29,068 nt of DNA from Clostridiales bacterium (GCA_018376135.1 JAHABX010000033.1:1-29068); one strand, 5' to 3'. Shown: positions 1-8,064, counted from the first letter of the stretch. The notes: generated by a model from the sequence alone, not told the origin. Translations and numbers: made by a program.

Positions 1-2
1 GT

Positions 3-110
3 GATTTACATTGTAAATCAACGAATTCCGAATGTTTGCAGGATTGCGGGAATTGCGCAGCAATGAAGCAATCCGTGGTATCGTGTCAGGGTCAAAATAT
101 CTTTTGACCC
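3..110. repeat. Block of three consecutive inverted repeats upstream of citrate synthase
   Basis: Three separate dyads lie one after another. A 17-bp near-perfect palindrome, GATTTACATTGTAAATC, is at 3-19. A nested hairpin at 41-74 has outer arms GGATTGC/GCAATCC and inner arms ATTGC/GCAAT. A perfect 9-bp stem, GGGTCAAAA/TTTTGACCC with a 4-nt loop, is at 89-110. None carries a good T-run, so a simple terminator is unlikely. The block could be a dispersed palindromic repeat, a structured 5' leader, or operator plus leader of the downstream gene. No ORF is visible in it. Confidence 0.5.
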
Positions 111-165
111 CAACATCATTATAAGGACGTACATTTTTGATTATGACAGAGAAAGGGGAGAGCGC

Positions 166-1503
166 ATGGGATACATTGAGAAATATCGGGATTTTTGCGT
201 GGAAAATGATACCATATCGGATGACTTGTTCAAAGAATACGGGGTGAACCGTGGTTTGCGTGACATTAACGGAAATGGTGTCCTTACAGGACTTACGAAT
301 ATCTCCAAGATAGAATCATTTCAGCAGGTGGACGGACAGAAGGTTCCTTGTAACGGAAGGCTTTGGTACCGGGGCTATGACATTATTGACTGGGTGAAAA
401 GTATACCGGAGGATGCCTTTGGTTTTGAACGGACGGCGTTTCTTCTGCTGTTCGGTAAGATACCGACCAGAGAAGAGGAGAAGGAATTTGCCGATCTGGT
501 GGCTTTTGGAAGAGAGCTTCCGACGAATTTTACCAGAGATGTAATTATGAAGGCATCTACCAGAGATATCATGAATTCCATGACAAGAAGTATCCTGACT
601 CTTGCATCCTATGACCATCATCTGAGCTCTAACGAGGTGGGCAATGTGATCCGCCAGTGCCTGAATCTGATCAGTGTCTTCCCGATGCTGGCAGTTTATG
701 GCTATCACGCTTATAACCATTATGAGAGGGACGAGAGTATGTATATCCACCGTCCCAGTCCGGAGCTGTCTACGGCAGAGAATCTGCTGATGATGCTGCG
801 TCCGGATAAGAAATATACCTTCCTGGAGGCGAAGGTGCTGGATGTGGCACTGATGCTGCACATGGAACACGGCGGAGGAAATAATTCCACCTTTACCACC
901 AGAGTGGTTACTTCTTCCGGTTCAGATACCTACTCGGCAATTGCGGCAGCCATGTCCTCCCTGAAGGGACCCAAGCACGGCGGAGCTAATATCAAGGTCA
1001 TGGAGATGATGAATGATATCCGCAGGCATGTATCTGACTACTCGGATGAGGAGGAAGTGAGCAGCTACCTGAGCAGGATCCTGGAAGGAGAAGCCTTTGA
1101 CTATAAGGGTCTGATCTATGGTATGGGACATGCAGTCTATTCTCTGTCTGATCCGAGAGAGCGGATCTTCAAGGGCTTTGTGGAGCAGCTTGCGGCGGAG
1201 AAGCACCGGGAAGAGGACATGCTTCTGTATAACAATATCGAGAAGCTGGCGCCTGAGCTGATCGCGAAGAAGCGTAAGATCTACAAGGGTGTCAGCCCGA
1301 ACGTGGACTTCTACAGCGGTTTTGTGTATGAGATGCTGGGAATCCCCATGGAGCTGTACACACCGATCTTTGCGATTGCCAGAATCGTAGGATGGAGCGC
1401 ACACCGGATCGAGGAGATCGTAGGTATGAATAAGATCATCCGTCCTGCCTACAAGAGCGTTATGGAGGAGAAGGAGCTGTTTTCCCGGACAGACGGAAAA
1501 TAA
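166..1503 (+). CDS. Citrate synthase (citrate/2-methylcitrate synthase family)
   Basis: This enzyme condenses acetyl-CoA with oxaloacetate to give citrate in the cytoplasm. The 445-residue product has the three expected catalytic positions: His271 in GPKHGGAN, His322 in GMGHAVY and Asp381 in PNVDFYSG. An EHGGGNNSTFTTR segment precedes them. The length is a little above the usual bacterial 370-430 residues; the extra sequence is an N-terminal extension of the kind seen in clostridial members. The start is supported by an AAAGGGGAG site just upstream. The gene is followed by a strong hairpin terminator and stands alone, with no aconitase or isocitrate dehydrogenase beside it, so it probably feeds glutamate synthesis through a partial TCA cycle. 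2-Methylcitrate synthase activity cannot be excluded from sequence. Confidence 0.93.
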   Translation: MGYIEKYRDFCVENDTISDDLFKEYGVNRGLRDINGNGVLTGLTNISKIESFQQVDGQKVPCNGRLWYRGYDIIDWVKSIPEDAFGFERTAFLLLFGKIPTREEEKEFADLVAFGRELPTNFTRDVIMKASTRDIMNSMTRSILTLASYDHHLSSNEVGNVIRQCLNLISVFPMLAVYGYHAYNHYERDESMYIHRPSPELSTAENLLMMLRPDKKYTFLEAKVLDVALMLHMEHGGGNNSTFTTRVVTSSGSDTYSAIAAAMSSLKGPKHGGANIKVMEMMNDIRRHVSDYSDEEEVSSYLSRILEGEAFDYKGLIYGMGHAVYSLSDPRERIFKGFVEQLAAEKHREEDMLLYNNIEKLAPELIAKKRKIYKGVSPNVDFYSGFVYEMLGIPMELYTPIFAIARIVGWSAHRIEEIVGMNKIIRPAYKSVMEEKELFSRTDGK

Positions 1504-1516
1504 TACGGATACAGGA

Positions 1517-1560
1517 AGAGGGGCGCGCAATCATCGGTTTCGACGATTGCGCGCCCCTCT
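1517..1560. terminator. Bidirectional terminator between convergent genes
   Basis: Two 20-nt arms (1517-1536 and 1541-1560) pair with a single mismatch around a GTTT loop. The stem is very G+C-rich (AGAGGGGCGCGC at its base) and is followed by TTATTATA on the plus strand. It lies between the citrate synthase stop and the end of the convergent lipoprotein gene, so it probably serves both. Confidence 0.9.
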
Positions 1561-1581
1561 TATTATATGTAAGCGTATGGT

Positions 1582-2700
1582 TTATTCTAATACCAGTTCA
1601 TCCCAGCGGGTATCGGATACCAGTGCGATATAGGTCTTGCCGGTGTTCAGGGTGATCTCGTTGCCGTCCTTGTCATAGAACTTGGTGGGATCCATGTCAT
1701 GTCCCTTGGACCAGGTGACCGGAATTGCTTTGCCGCCGGTGATGTAATAGCCTTCACGGTCTTTGGTGTTCAGAATATTGAACTGCATATAACCGTTTTC
1801 GTCATATTTGGTATGGGTTGCATTCTGGATAAGAACGTTGGTAAAAGCAAGCTGCTTGTCGCCGTTTGCCGGGTCTGTGTGCTTCATGTTGTATTCGGAA
1901 TACAGATAGGTGTTGCTTGCCTCGTCATACTTCAGCTCGGAGCCGTTGTGATCGAAGGGAAGATCCACCAGTGTGCAGTCCATGGAATCAGAAGCTTCTG
2001 CCAGATCCACCGGATTGGTCTCGCTTGCGAACTGCCAGTGCGGTCCCTGATAATATTCATTGTACTCGGTGGAATATCCGGAGGACTCAAATCTGCTCTC
2101 CAGATCTCCGGACATGACGTACTCGGTAAATTCTCTCGGCTTGCCGTTATTTACGCGGGAGAAGCCGCCGCTGAAATGCTCTACCCACGGATTCTTCAGG
2201 TAAGCGTCAATGTAGAAGGGACCTCCGTCGTGAACTACGACCGCGTTGTACTCAGGCGCGATCATGAAGTTGGTCGGACGTACGCTACGGATACTTCCAA
2301 ACTGGGTGATATTGCCCCAGTCCTTTACGATTGCCATAAAGCGGGTGATCTCTCCGTTGGCGGTACTGTTCATCAGCTCATAGACAATATCTGCCTGGGT
2401 CATTCCATAGTGCAGAAGAGCAGTCTTCTCGTTATCGACCATGATAGCGACAGGGCGCTGGTTCTGGAGACTTTCGTCGATCCATTCGTTGGTGAGCTCG
2501 CTGCGGTACATACCTTCCCGGGTTTCTTCTTCAACGATCTCTTCCGGTTCTTCGGATGCTTCGTCCTCTTCGGTGGTATCCCCTTCGGAGATATCAGTTA
2601 CGGCAGGTGCGGCAGCTTCCTCTTCCTTGCCGCCGCAGCCGGTCAGTGCGCTGCATACCAGAACGGCAGACAGGAAAAGCAGTAAAGTTTTTTTCTTCAT
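1582..2700 (-). CDS. DUF3048 (YerB-like) lipoprotein
   Basis: This is a predicted secreted lipoprotein of 372 residues. It begins with a Lys-rich signal peptide and a lipobox LTGC with Cys22, followed by a low-complexity Glu/Asp linker (about residues 26-60). The folded part matches the DUF3048 N-terminal domain (QRPVAIMVDN, then FGSIRSVRPT and VVVHDGGP) and ends with a DUF3048 C-terminal-type domain (GKAIPVTWSKG). B. subtilis YerB is the best known relative; its molecular function is unsettled, though a cell-wall role is suspected. I start at the ATG at 2700, 10 nt after GAAAGG, rather than at an in-frame TTG two codons earlier. The gene diverges from htrA, so the two share a 154-bp control region. 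Confidence 0.85.
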   Translation of the reverse strand: MKKKTLLLFLSAVLVCSALTGCGGKEEEAAAPAVTDISEGDTTEEDEASEEPEEIVEEETREGMYRSELTNEWIDESLQNQRPVAIMVDNEKTALLHYGMTQADIVYELMNSTANGEITRFMAIVKDWGNITQFGSIRSVRPTNFMIAPEYNAVVVHDGGPFYIDAYLKNPWVEHFSGGFSRVNNGKPREFTEYVMSGDLESRFESSGYSTEYNEYYQGPHWQFASETNPVDLAEASDSMDCTLVDLPFDHNGSELKYDEASNTYLYSEYNMKHTDPANGDKQLAFTNVLIQNATHTKYDENGYMQFNILNTKDREGYYITGGKAIPVTWSKGHDMDPTKFYDKDGNEITLNTGKTYIALVSDTRWDELVLE

Positions 2701-2740
2701 GTACAATAATCCTTTCTTCCATTTTACAGATACTCTAAAC

Positions 2741-2769
2741 AGTATACACCAAGTTCAAATTTTTTTAAA
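2741..2769 (-). promoter_or_regulatory. Predicted sigma-A promoter of the DUF3048 gene
   Basis: Read on the minus strand, TTTAAA (2764-2769) and TATACT (2741-2746) are separated by 17 bp. The -10 matches consensus at five of six positions and the -35 at four. It lies about 40 bp upstream of the lipoprotein start. Confidence 0.5.
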
Positions 2770-2774
2770 GATTT

Positions 2775-2796
2775 TATCACAATTCTATCACAATTC
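2775..2796 (+). repeat. Perfect 11-bp tandem direct repeat in the DUF3048/htrA control region
   Basis: TATCACAATTC occurs twice head to tail with no spacer (2775-2785 and 2786-2796). It lies just upstream of a TATATT box (2802-2807) that could be the htrA -10, and just upstream of the divergent lipoprotein promoter. An 11-bp period puts both copies on roughly one helix face, as expected for a response-regulator dimer. Which regulator binds is unknown. Confidence 0.55.
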
Positions 2797-2854
2797 CTTG
2801 TTATATTTAATTCATTCCAAGAGAAAATAAGAAAGCGGAAAGGAGACGCATGTA

Positions 2855-4216
2855 ATGTATAATGATATGAACAACGATTCCGGCACGGGAAGTTATTATG
2901 ATACAAGCAGCAGCTACACTCATTACAATTCTTCGCTTGATATGAATGAGCCTAAGAAAAAGAAAAAGGGAGGCTTCGGAAAGACCGTTGCCAAGTGCCT
3001 GGTTCTGGCGCTGGTATTCGGAAGTGTATCCAGTGCGGCCTTTATGGGAACCAACTATATCGGAAAGCAGGCATTTGGTGACGCAGTGACTGCAGACAGC
3101 GGAAGAACTTCGGAGGCGGAGCTTGGGAAAGCGACTCCGGCGGCAGCAGCCGTATCGGAAAACGGATCTGATGTATATGATGTATCCGGTATTGTGACCA
3201 ACTGTATGCCCTCTGTGGTATCCATTACCAATCTGGGAGTCACGGAGTTTCAGACCTTCTTCGGAACCTATCAGCAGGAGAGCCAGTCCAGCGGTTCCGG
3301 TATTATCATCGGAAAGAACGATACAGAGCTTCTGATCGTAACCAACAACCATGTAATATCAGGCGCCAAGGAGATCAGCGTGTATTTCAACTCCAACGGA
3401 GAGGATGCGGATGAAAGCAATGTCATTTCGGCGAAGGTGAAGGGAACAGAGCCGAATAAGGATCTGGCAGTCATTGCGGTGCAGCTTTCGGATATCCCTC
3501 AGGAGACCATGGATATTATCAAGGTGGCAACCATCGGAGATTCCAGTTCCCTGAAGATCGGAGAACCGGTAGTGGCGATCGGTAATGCCTACGGCTACGG
3601 ACTGTCCGTAACCTCCGGTATTGTCAGTGCCCTGAACCGGGAGGTAAGCGTACAGGATAATGACGGACGCACCATCACCAACAAGCTGATCCAGACGGAT
3701 GCAGCCATCAATCCGGGCAACAGCGGCGGCGCGCTTCTGAACAGCAAGGGAGAGCTGATCGGTATCAATTCTGTAAAATTTATCTCTGAGGACGTGGAGG
3801 GCATGGGCTATGCGATCCCGATCACGGATGTGGAGGAGATCATCGGTGACCTGATGAATAAGGTGACCAGAGATAAGGTGAGTGATGACCAGAGAGGTTA
3901 TCTTGGCATTACCGGTATAGATGTGACCCAGGAAGCGGCAGACAGCTATAATATGCCGGTGGGAGCGTATGTGAGCACGGTGCTGGAGGGAGCGGCTGCA
4001 GATGAGGCGGGGCTTCAGGAAGGCGATATCATCACGAAGCTGGATGGTTCCAGTGTATCAGGATATAATCAGCTCAAGGACGCACTTACCTATTATTCCG
4101 CAGGCGAGACGATCCAGATTACCGTTCAGCGGCTGGAGGGCTCCGAATATGTGGAGAAGACCATGGAAATCACACTGAGTGATGCGGGTCAGGTAGGCGC
4201 ACAGCAGGAAAAATAA
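2855..4216 (+). CDS. HtrA/DegP-like membrane-anchored serine protease with PDZ domain
   Basis: This is a surface quality-control protease that degrades misfolded exported proteins. The 453-residue product has a 38-residue polar N-terminus ending in a Lys cluster, then one membrane segment (about 46-66), so the protease faces outside. The trypsin-like domain shows His166 (TNNHVIS), Asp203 (NKDLAVI) and Ser290 (NPGNSGGALL), a complete triad. One PDZ domain follows (about 345-440), with YLGI and GDIITKLDG signatures. The architecture matches the Gram-positive HtrA/HtrB family. The start has GGAG 9 nt upstream. A minimal ATG-TAA pair at 2850-2855 overlaps the start codon. The gene appears monocistronic, ends at a hairpin terminator and diverges from the DUF3048 gene. 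Expression is probably stress-controlled. Confidence 0.93.
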   Translation: MYNDMNNDSGTGSYYDTSSSYTHYNSSLDMNEPKKKKKGGFGKTVAKCLVLALVFGSVSSAAFMGTNYIGKQAFGDAVTADSGRTSEAELGKATPAAAAVSENGSDVYDVSGIVTNCMPSVVSITNLGVTEFQTFFGTYQQESQSSGSGIIIGKNDTELLIVTNNHVISGAKEISVYFNSNGEDADESNVISAKVKGTEPNKDLAVIAVQLSDIPQETMDIIKVATIGDSSSLKIGEPVVAIGNAYGYGLSVTSGIVSALNREVSVQDNDGRTITNKLIQTDAAINPGNSGGALLNSKGELIGINSVKFISEDVEGMGYAIPITDVEEIIGDLMNKVTRDKVSDDQRGYLGITGIDVTQEAADSYNMPVGAYVSTVLEGAAADEAGLQEGDIITKLDGSSVSGYNQLKDALTYYSAGETIQITVQRLEGSEYVEKTMEITLSDAGQVGAQQEK

Positions 4217-4230
4217 GGAAAACAGTTAAA

Positions 4231-4263
4231 GGACTGCCGCAGGAATATGCGGCAGCCCTTTGT
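4231..4263 (+). terminator. Rho-independent terminator after htrA
   Basis: The stem GGACTGCCGCA (4231-4241) pairs with TGCGGCAGCCC (4248-4258), with one A-C mismatch and a 6-nt loop. A short CTTTGTGT tract follows. Confidence 0.8.
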
Positions 4264-4297
4264 GTATCCTGAAAGGAGAACTTCATAAAAAGTTTAC

Positions 4298-4326
4298 TTG
4301 TTCCTTTCCGGCTGCTATTATATAAT
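4298..4326 (+). promoter_or_regulatory. Predicted sigma-A promoter of the clpX-lspA pair
   Basis: TTGTTC (4298-4303) and a perfect TATAAT (4321-4326) are separated by 17 bp. They lie 55 bp before the clpX-like start and downstream of the htrA terminator, so this pair has its own vegetative promoter. Confidence 0.75.
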
Positions 4327-4381
4327 GATTCAGAGTCGGATAAAGCGGCATTTGTGAACATCTGAGAAAAGGGGATTCATT

Positions 4382-5806
4382 ATGGATATTGAGAATAAAG
4401 ATACGGAACAGGAGCTGACGAAAACAGAGCAGCCGGAAAACGATAACAATGAATACGAAGACGTATGCTTCGTCTGCCACAGACCGGAGAGCAAGACGGG
4501 GAAGATGATCCATCTGACCAAAGATATCAGTATCTGTCCGGAATGTATGCAGCGGACCATGGATATGATGAACAAGGGCAATGTGGATTACAGCAAGATG
4601 GATTTTTCCAAAATGCCCAATGTGAGTATGATCAATCTGTCTGATCTTCAGAATATGATTCCGAAGCGTCAGAAGGTGAAGAAAAAGGCACCGGAGAACA
4701 CGGGCGGGCCGAAGAAGGAATTTGATATTCGTTCCATACCGGCGCCGCACAGGATCAAGGCGAGTCTGGATGAATATGTCATCGGACAGGAGAAGGCAAA
4801 AAAGGTGATCTCCGTGGCGGTGTACAATCACTATAAACGCGTGGCAGCGGGAGCAGAAGCGGACGGCATCGAGATCGAGAAGTCCAATATGCTGATGATC
4901 GGACCCACCGGAAGCGGTAAGACCTACCTGGTGAAGACACTGGCAAGGCTTCTGGATGTGCCGCTGGCAATTGCGGATGCCACCTCCCTGACGGAAGCCG
5001 GCTATATCGGTGACGATATTGAAAGCGTGCTGTCCAAGCTTCTGGCAGCAGCGGACAATGACGTGGAGAAAGCGGAGAGAGGAATCGTCTTCATCGATGA
5101 GATCGATAAGATCGCCAAGAAGAAGAACACGAATCAGCGTGATGTAAGCGGCGAGTCCGTACAGCAGGGAATGCTGAAGCTTCTGGAGGGAGCCGAGGTG
5201 GAGGTTCCGGTGGGAGCCAACAGCAAGAATGCCATGGTTCCGCTGGAGACGATTAATACGAAGAATATTCTGTTCATCTGCGGGGGTGCGTTCCCGGATC
5301 TGGAGGATATCATTAAGGAGAGACTGAATAAGCAGTCCTCTATCGGATTTCGGGCGGATCTGAAGGACAAATATGACCATGAGAAGAATCTGCTCCGTCA
5401 GGTGACGGTGGAGGATATCCGTACCTTTGGCATGATCCCGGAATTTATCGGGCGTCTGCCGGTCATCTATACGCTGGATGCGCTGACAGAGGAGATGATG
5501 GTCCGTATTCTGAAGGAGCCGAAGAATGCCATTCTGAAGCAGTATCAGAAGCTGCTTGCCCTGGATGAGGTGAAGCTGGACTTTACGGACGGAGCGCTTG
5601 GAGCGATCGCGAGAAGAGCCATGGAGAAGGATACGGGAGCCCGTGCGCTGCGGGCGATCATTGAAGATTTCATGCTGGATATCATGTATGAGATTCCGAA
5701 GGATGACAATATTGGTCAGGTGACGATCACGGAAGACTATATTGAACACAGGGGCGGTCCGGTGATCACCATGAGAGGCGTCCCGGCGCTGGAGGTGCAG
5801 GGATAG
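4382..5806 (+). CDS. clpX: ClpX-type AAA+ unfoldase (ATP-binding subunit of ClpXP)
   Basis: This is a hexameric ATP-driven unfoldase that feeds proteins to ClpP. At 474 residues it exceeds the usual ~420 because of an acidic N-terminal extension and a Met-rich linker (about 60-95). Visible parts are a zinc-binding region with Cys29/Cys32 and Cys52/Cys55, Walker A GPTGSGKT (174-181), pore loop GYIG (207-210), Walker B VFIDEID (236-242), the ClpP-docking tripeptide IGF (321-323), the arginine-finger region EFIGRLP and sensor-2 GARALRAI. All key residues are present, so it should be active with ClpP. However, it is not beside clpP, tig or lon, the usual setting in Firmicutes. It may therefore be a second, specialised ClpX. 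A lspA-like gene follows 3 bp later. Confidence 0.9.
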   Translation: MDIENKDTEQELTKTEQPENDNNEYEDVCFVCHRPESKTGKMIHLTKDISICPECMQRTMDMMNKGNVDYSKMDFSKMPNVSMINLSDLQNMIPKRQKVKKKAPENTGGPKKEFDIRSIPAPHRIKASLDEYVIGQEKAKKVISVAVYNHYKRVAAGAEADGIEIEKSNMLMIGPTGSGKTYLVKTLARLLDVPLAIADATSLTEAGYIGDDIESVLSKLLAAADNDVEKAERGIVFIDEIDKIAKKKNTNQRDVSGESVQQGMLKLLEGAEVEVPVGANSKNAMVPLETINTKNILFICGGAFPDLEDIIKERLNKQSSIGFRADLKDKYDHEKNLLRQVTVEDIRTFGMIPEFIGRLPVIYTLDALTEEMMVRILKEPKNAILKQYQKLLALDEVKLDFTDGALGAIARRAMEKDTGARALRAIIEDFMLDIMYEIPKDDNIGQVTITEDYIEHRGGPVITMRGVPALEVQG

Positions 5807-5809
5807 AAG

Positions 5810-6277
5810 ATGAGACTGGCATATGTACAGCTTGCGCTGGCTCTGTTCCAGACAGATCTGGCGGTAAAGCATGAGATAGAGACACGCCCGGAATATGAGA
5901 AGGAGCACAGGCTCTGCAATGGAAGAATCCGGGTGCAGAAGCTGCATAATTACGGCACGGCAGGAGGAAAATTCACGGAGCATATGCCTGCCATCATCAG
6001 GGGGAGCGGTCTTGTGACTCTGGGAAGCGCGATCGCATTTCTCCGGGTCCTGCAAAAGGAAGGGCACACAGTCCGGAAGCTGGGCTTTTCCTTTCTGCTG
6101 GGCGGAGCGCTTTCCAACCTGTATGACCGGTGCCGGAAGGGCTATGTGGTGGATTATGTAAGCTTTCGGACGCCCTTTCGCAGGCTGAGTAGCCTGGTAT
6201 TTAACTTGTCTGATTTTTTTATATTCGCAGGAGCATTTCTGGTATGCCTCGGACAGACAGACCATACGCAAGAATGA
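5810..6277 (+). CDS. Divergent signal peptidase II (LspA-like) membrane protein
   Basis: LspA is a membrane aspartyl protease that cuts the signal peptide of prolipoproteins after lipid attachment. The 155-residue product keeps the C-terminal signature: GGALSNLYDR (Asn103, Arg107), GYVVDY with Asp115, and FNLSDFF with Asp135. Asp115 and Asp135 correspond to the catalytic pair of the family. The N-terminal half is much less typical: FQTDLAVK replaces the first conserved helix, and LHNYGTAGGK replaces the usual N-x-G-A-A-F motif, so overall similarity is low. Translation is probably coupled to clpX (3-bp gap, GGAGG inside the clpX end). The function may be lipoprotein processing or a related cleavage; a housekeeping LspA probably exists elsewhere. 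Confidence 0.75.
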   Translation: MRLAYVQLALALFQTDLAVKHEIETRPEYEKEHRLCNGRIRVQKLHNYGTAGGKFTEHMPAIIRGSGLVTLGSAIAFLRVLQKEGHTVRKLGFSFLLGGALSNLYDRCRKGYVVDYVSFRTPFRRLSSLVFNLSDFFIFAGAFLVCLGQTDHTQE

Positions 6278-6310
6278 GACAGAAGGTCTTGCGTATGGCC
6301 TGATTTTTTT
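6258..6310 (+). terminator. Terminator overlapping the end of the lspA-like gene
   Basis: Arms CAGACCATACGCAAG (6258-6272) and CTTGCGTATGGCCTG (6288-6302) pair with one mismatch, and a run of seven T follows (6304-6310). The stop codon of the lspA-like gene sits in the loop, and the T-run touches the stop codon of the convergent gene. Confidence 0.85.
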
Positions 6311-6743
6311 AGTTCTCCGCTTTGTCCAGTGCAGTCTGGATGGCGCTCATCAGGACGAGGGAGGTATACTGGCTTTCTTCTGAGTATGAGATGTTCTCCA
6401 TGGACTGAGATTCGCAGATCTGATCGGCAAGCGCTTCCAGAGCAGGCTCCATGAGCGGATACATGGCGGACACCGTCTCGTCTAACTGCCGGAAACGGAT
6501 GGAGGAAATGTAATCTTCATCCACAGTGACGGCGATCTCGACCGGGTTTCCGCCCAGGGTCATGGAGGCGGTATAGATGCCGGCTGTGTATCTGGGAGGA
6601 AGCGCTTCTGCCACGTCAGGATTTTTCTCGGCAGAGAACATGAAGATCATCAGCAGCAGGAAGACGATTCCCAGAACGATGAAGACCGCAGTATAGATCA
6701 GCTCCTTCATATGAAAGACCCATATTCTGGTTTTTGCACTCAT
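6309..6743 (-). CDS. Small membrane-anchored protein resembling a degenerate FMN-binding domain
   Basis: The product has 144 residues. One hydrophobic segment (about 14-36) suggests an N-terminal anchor with the rest outside the cell. The exposed part (YTAGIYTASMTLGG, then a strand-rich stretch, then TSLVLMSAIQTALDKA at the end) recalls the layout of FMN_bind domains such as those of RnfG/NqrC. The SGAT-type flavin-attachment motif is missing: the equivalent place reads SEESQYTSL. It is therefore probably a non-flavinylated relative or only a structural look-alike. The start has AGGAG about 8 nt upstream. It is a single gene convergent with the clpX-lspA pair. Function unknown. Confidence 0.7.
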   Translation of the reverse strand: MSAKTRIWVFHMKELIYTAVFIVLGIVFLLLMIFMFSAEKNPDVAEALPPRYTAGIYTASMTLGGNPVEIAVTVDEDYISSIRFRQLDETVSAMYPLMEPALEALADQICESQSMENISYSEESQYTSLVLMSAIQTALDKAEN

Positions 6744-6841
6744 GGTGAAGCTCCTATATAGAAGATCTTGGTTACAGCTTATGGGGGTATGGAAGGATTT
6801 ATGAGCAGTTATGTATAAAAAAATGAAAAAATATCTTTTCT

Positions 6842-6911
6842 TTTTTGCCGGATTGCATTACTATATACCATAGGTAGCTGGCATCTGCGCATATACATAC
6901 GTTTTTGCCGG
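6842..6911 (+). repeat. 10-bp direct repeat upstream of the cdaR-like gene
   Basis: TTTTTGCCGG occurs at 6842-6851 and again at 6902-6911, exactly 60 bp apart, in the 215-bp region between the divergent membrane-protein gene and the regulator. It could be an operator pair for an autoregulated activator. No convincing -35/-10 pair was identified here. Confidence 0.35.
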
Positions 6912-6958
6912 GGGGTTAGGAGAGCCTGTTAAGGGCTGTTTTGTAAAGGAGAAGAATT

Positions 6959-8044
6959 ATGATTTCAAACCAGATACTTCAAAATACGATTGATGGATTG
7001 AAGGGAATTACCAGAGTGGATCTGAGTATTCTGGATATGGAGGGGCAGGTACTGGCATCCACAGAGAGCCAGCCGGAGGACTGCGGCGCAGAGGTTGCCG
7101 CATTTATTGCGTCTCCTGCCGACAGCCAGGTAGTTCACGGATACCAGTTTTTCAAGGTGTTTGACGAAAATCAGCTGGAATACATCCTGCTTGCAAAGGG
7201 GGCAAGTGATGATGTATATATGGTAGGAAAGCTGGCATCCTTCCAGCTTGCCAGTCTTTTGACTGCATACAAGGAGCGGTTCGATAAGGACAACTTTGTC
7301 AAGAACCTGCTGCTTGACAATCTGCTTCTGGTAGATATTTACAATCGTGCCAAAAAACTGCATATTGCAACAGAGGTACGCCGTGTGGTATTTATTATTG
7401 AGAGCAGCCGGGAAAAGGTGAACGCTGCACTGGACAGCGTGCGTAATTTCTGCGGAGCAAAATCCAGAGATTTTATCACTGCGGTGGATGAGAAGAATGT
7501 GATCGTGGTCAGGGAACTGGCTCCGAACGAAGGCTATGAGGAGATGATGAAGGCTGCCCGCGACATGAAGGATGTGGCAGCGCAGGACGGTGAGGATATC
7601 CATGTGGCGCTTGGAACCATCGTCGGTGAGATCAAGGAGGTATCCCGTTCCTATAAGGAAGCAAGGATGGCTCTGGATGTGGGACGCATCTTCTTTGGCG
7701 AGAGAGACATCATCGCGTACAGCTCCCTGGGGATCGGGCGACTGATCTATCAGCTTCCGATTCCGCTCTGCAAGATGTTTATCCGGGAGATCTTTGACGG
7801 AAGATCACCCGATGATTTTGATGAAGAGACTCTGACAACGATCAACAAGTTCTTTGAGAACAGCCTGAACGTATCCGAGACCTCCAGACAGCTGTATATC
7901 CACAGGAATACGCTGGTATACCGTCTGGACAAGCTGCAGAAGTCCACCGGTCTGGATCTGCGTGTGTTTGAGGATGCGATCACCTTTAAGATCGCCTTGA
8001 TGGTTGTAAAATACATGAAGTATATGGAGACTCTGGATTACTAA
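6959..8044 (+). CDS. CdaR/PucR-family transcriptional regulator
   Basis: This 361-residue regulator has a C-terminal helix-turn-helix of the PucR/CdaR type (about 305-350). Its motif is ETSRQLYIHRNTLVYRLDKL, the characteristic feature of the family. The N-terminal ~120 residues (DLSILDMEGQVLAST, then FQLASLLTAYKERFDK) resemble a PAS/GAF-like or sugar-diacid sensing module; the ligand is unknown. The middle region (about 130-280) looks like the family's linker domain. It lies 20 bp upstream of ftsE on the same strand with no terminator between. It is thus the first gene of a division/cell-wall operon and may control it. The start has AAAGGAG upstream. Confidence 0.8.
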   Translation: MISNQILQNTIDGLKGITRVDLSILDMEGQVLASTESQPEDCGAEVAAFIASPADSQVVHGYQFFKVFDENQLEYILLAKGASDDVYMVGKLASFQLASLLTAYKERFDKDNFVKNLLLDNLLLVDIYNRAKKLHIATEVRRVVFIIESSREKVNAALDSVRNFCGAKSRDFITAVDEKNVIVVRELAPNEGYEEMMKAARDMKDVAAQDGEDIHVALGTIVGEIKEVSRSYKEARMALDVGRIFFGERDIIAYSSLGIGRLIYQLPIPLCKMFIREIFDGRSPDDFDEETLTTINKFFENSLNVSETSRQLYIHRNTLVYRLDKLQKSTGLDLRVFEDAITFKIALMVVKYMKYMETLDY

Positions 8045-8064
8045 GAAACTGGAGGAGAATTTCC

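Noticed and set aside
4283..6271. Long 662-aa minus-strand frame opposite clpX and the lspA-like gene
   Set aside because: It is antisense to two genes with clear conserved motifs; the His/Arg/Leu-rich translation matches no family and is typical of the complement of G+C-rich codons.
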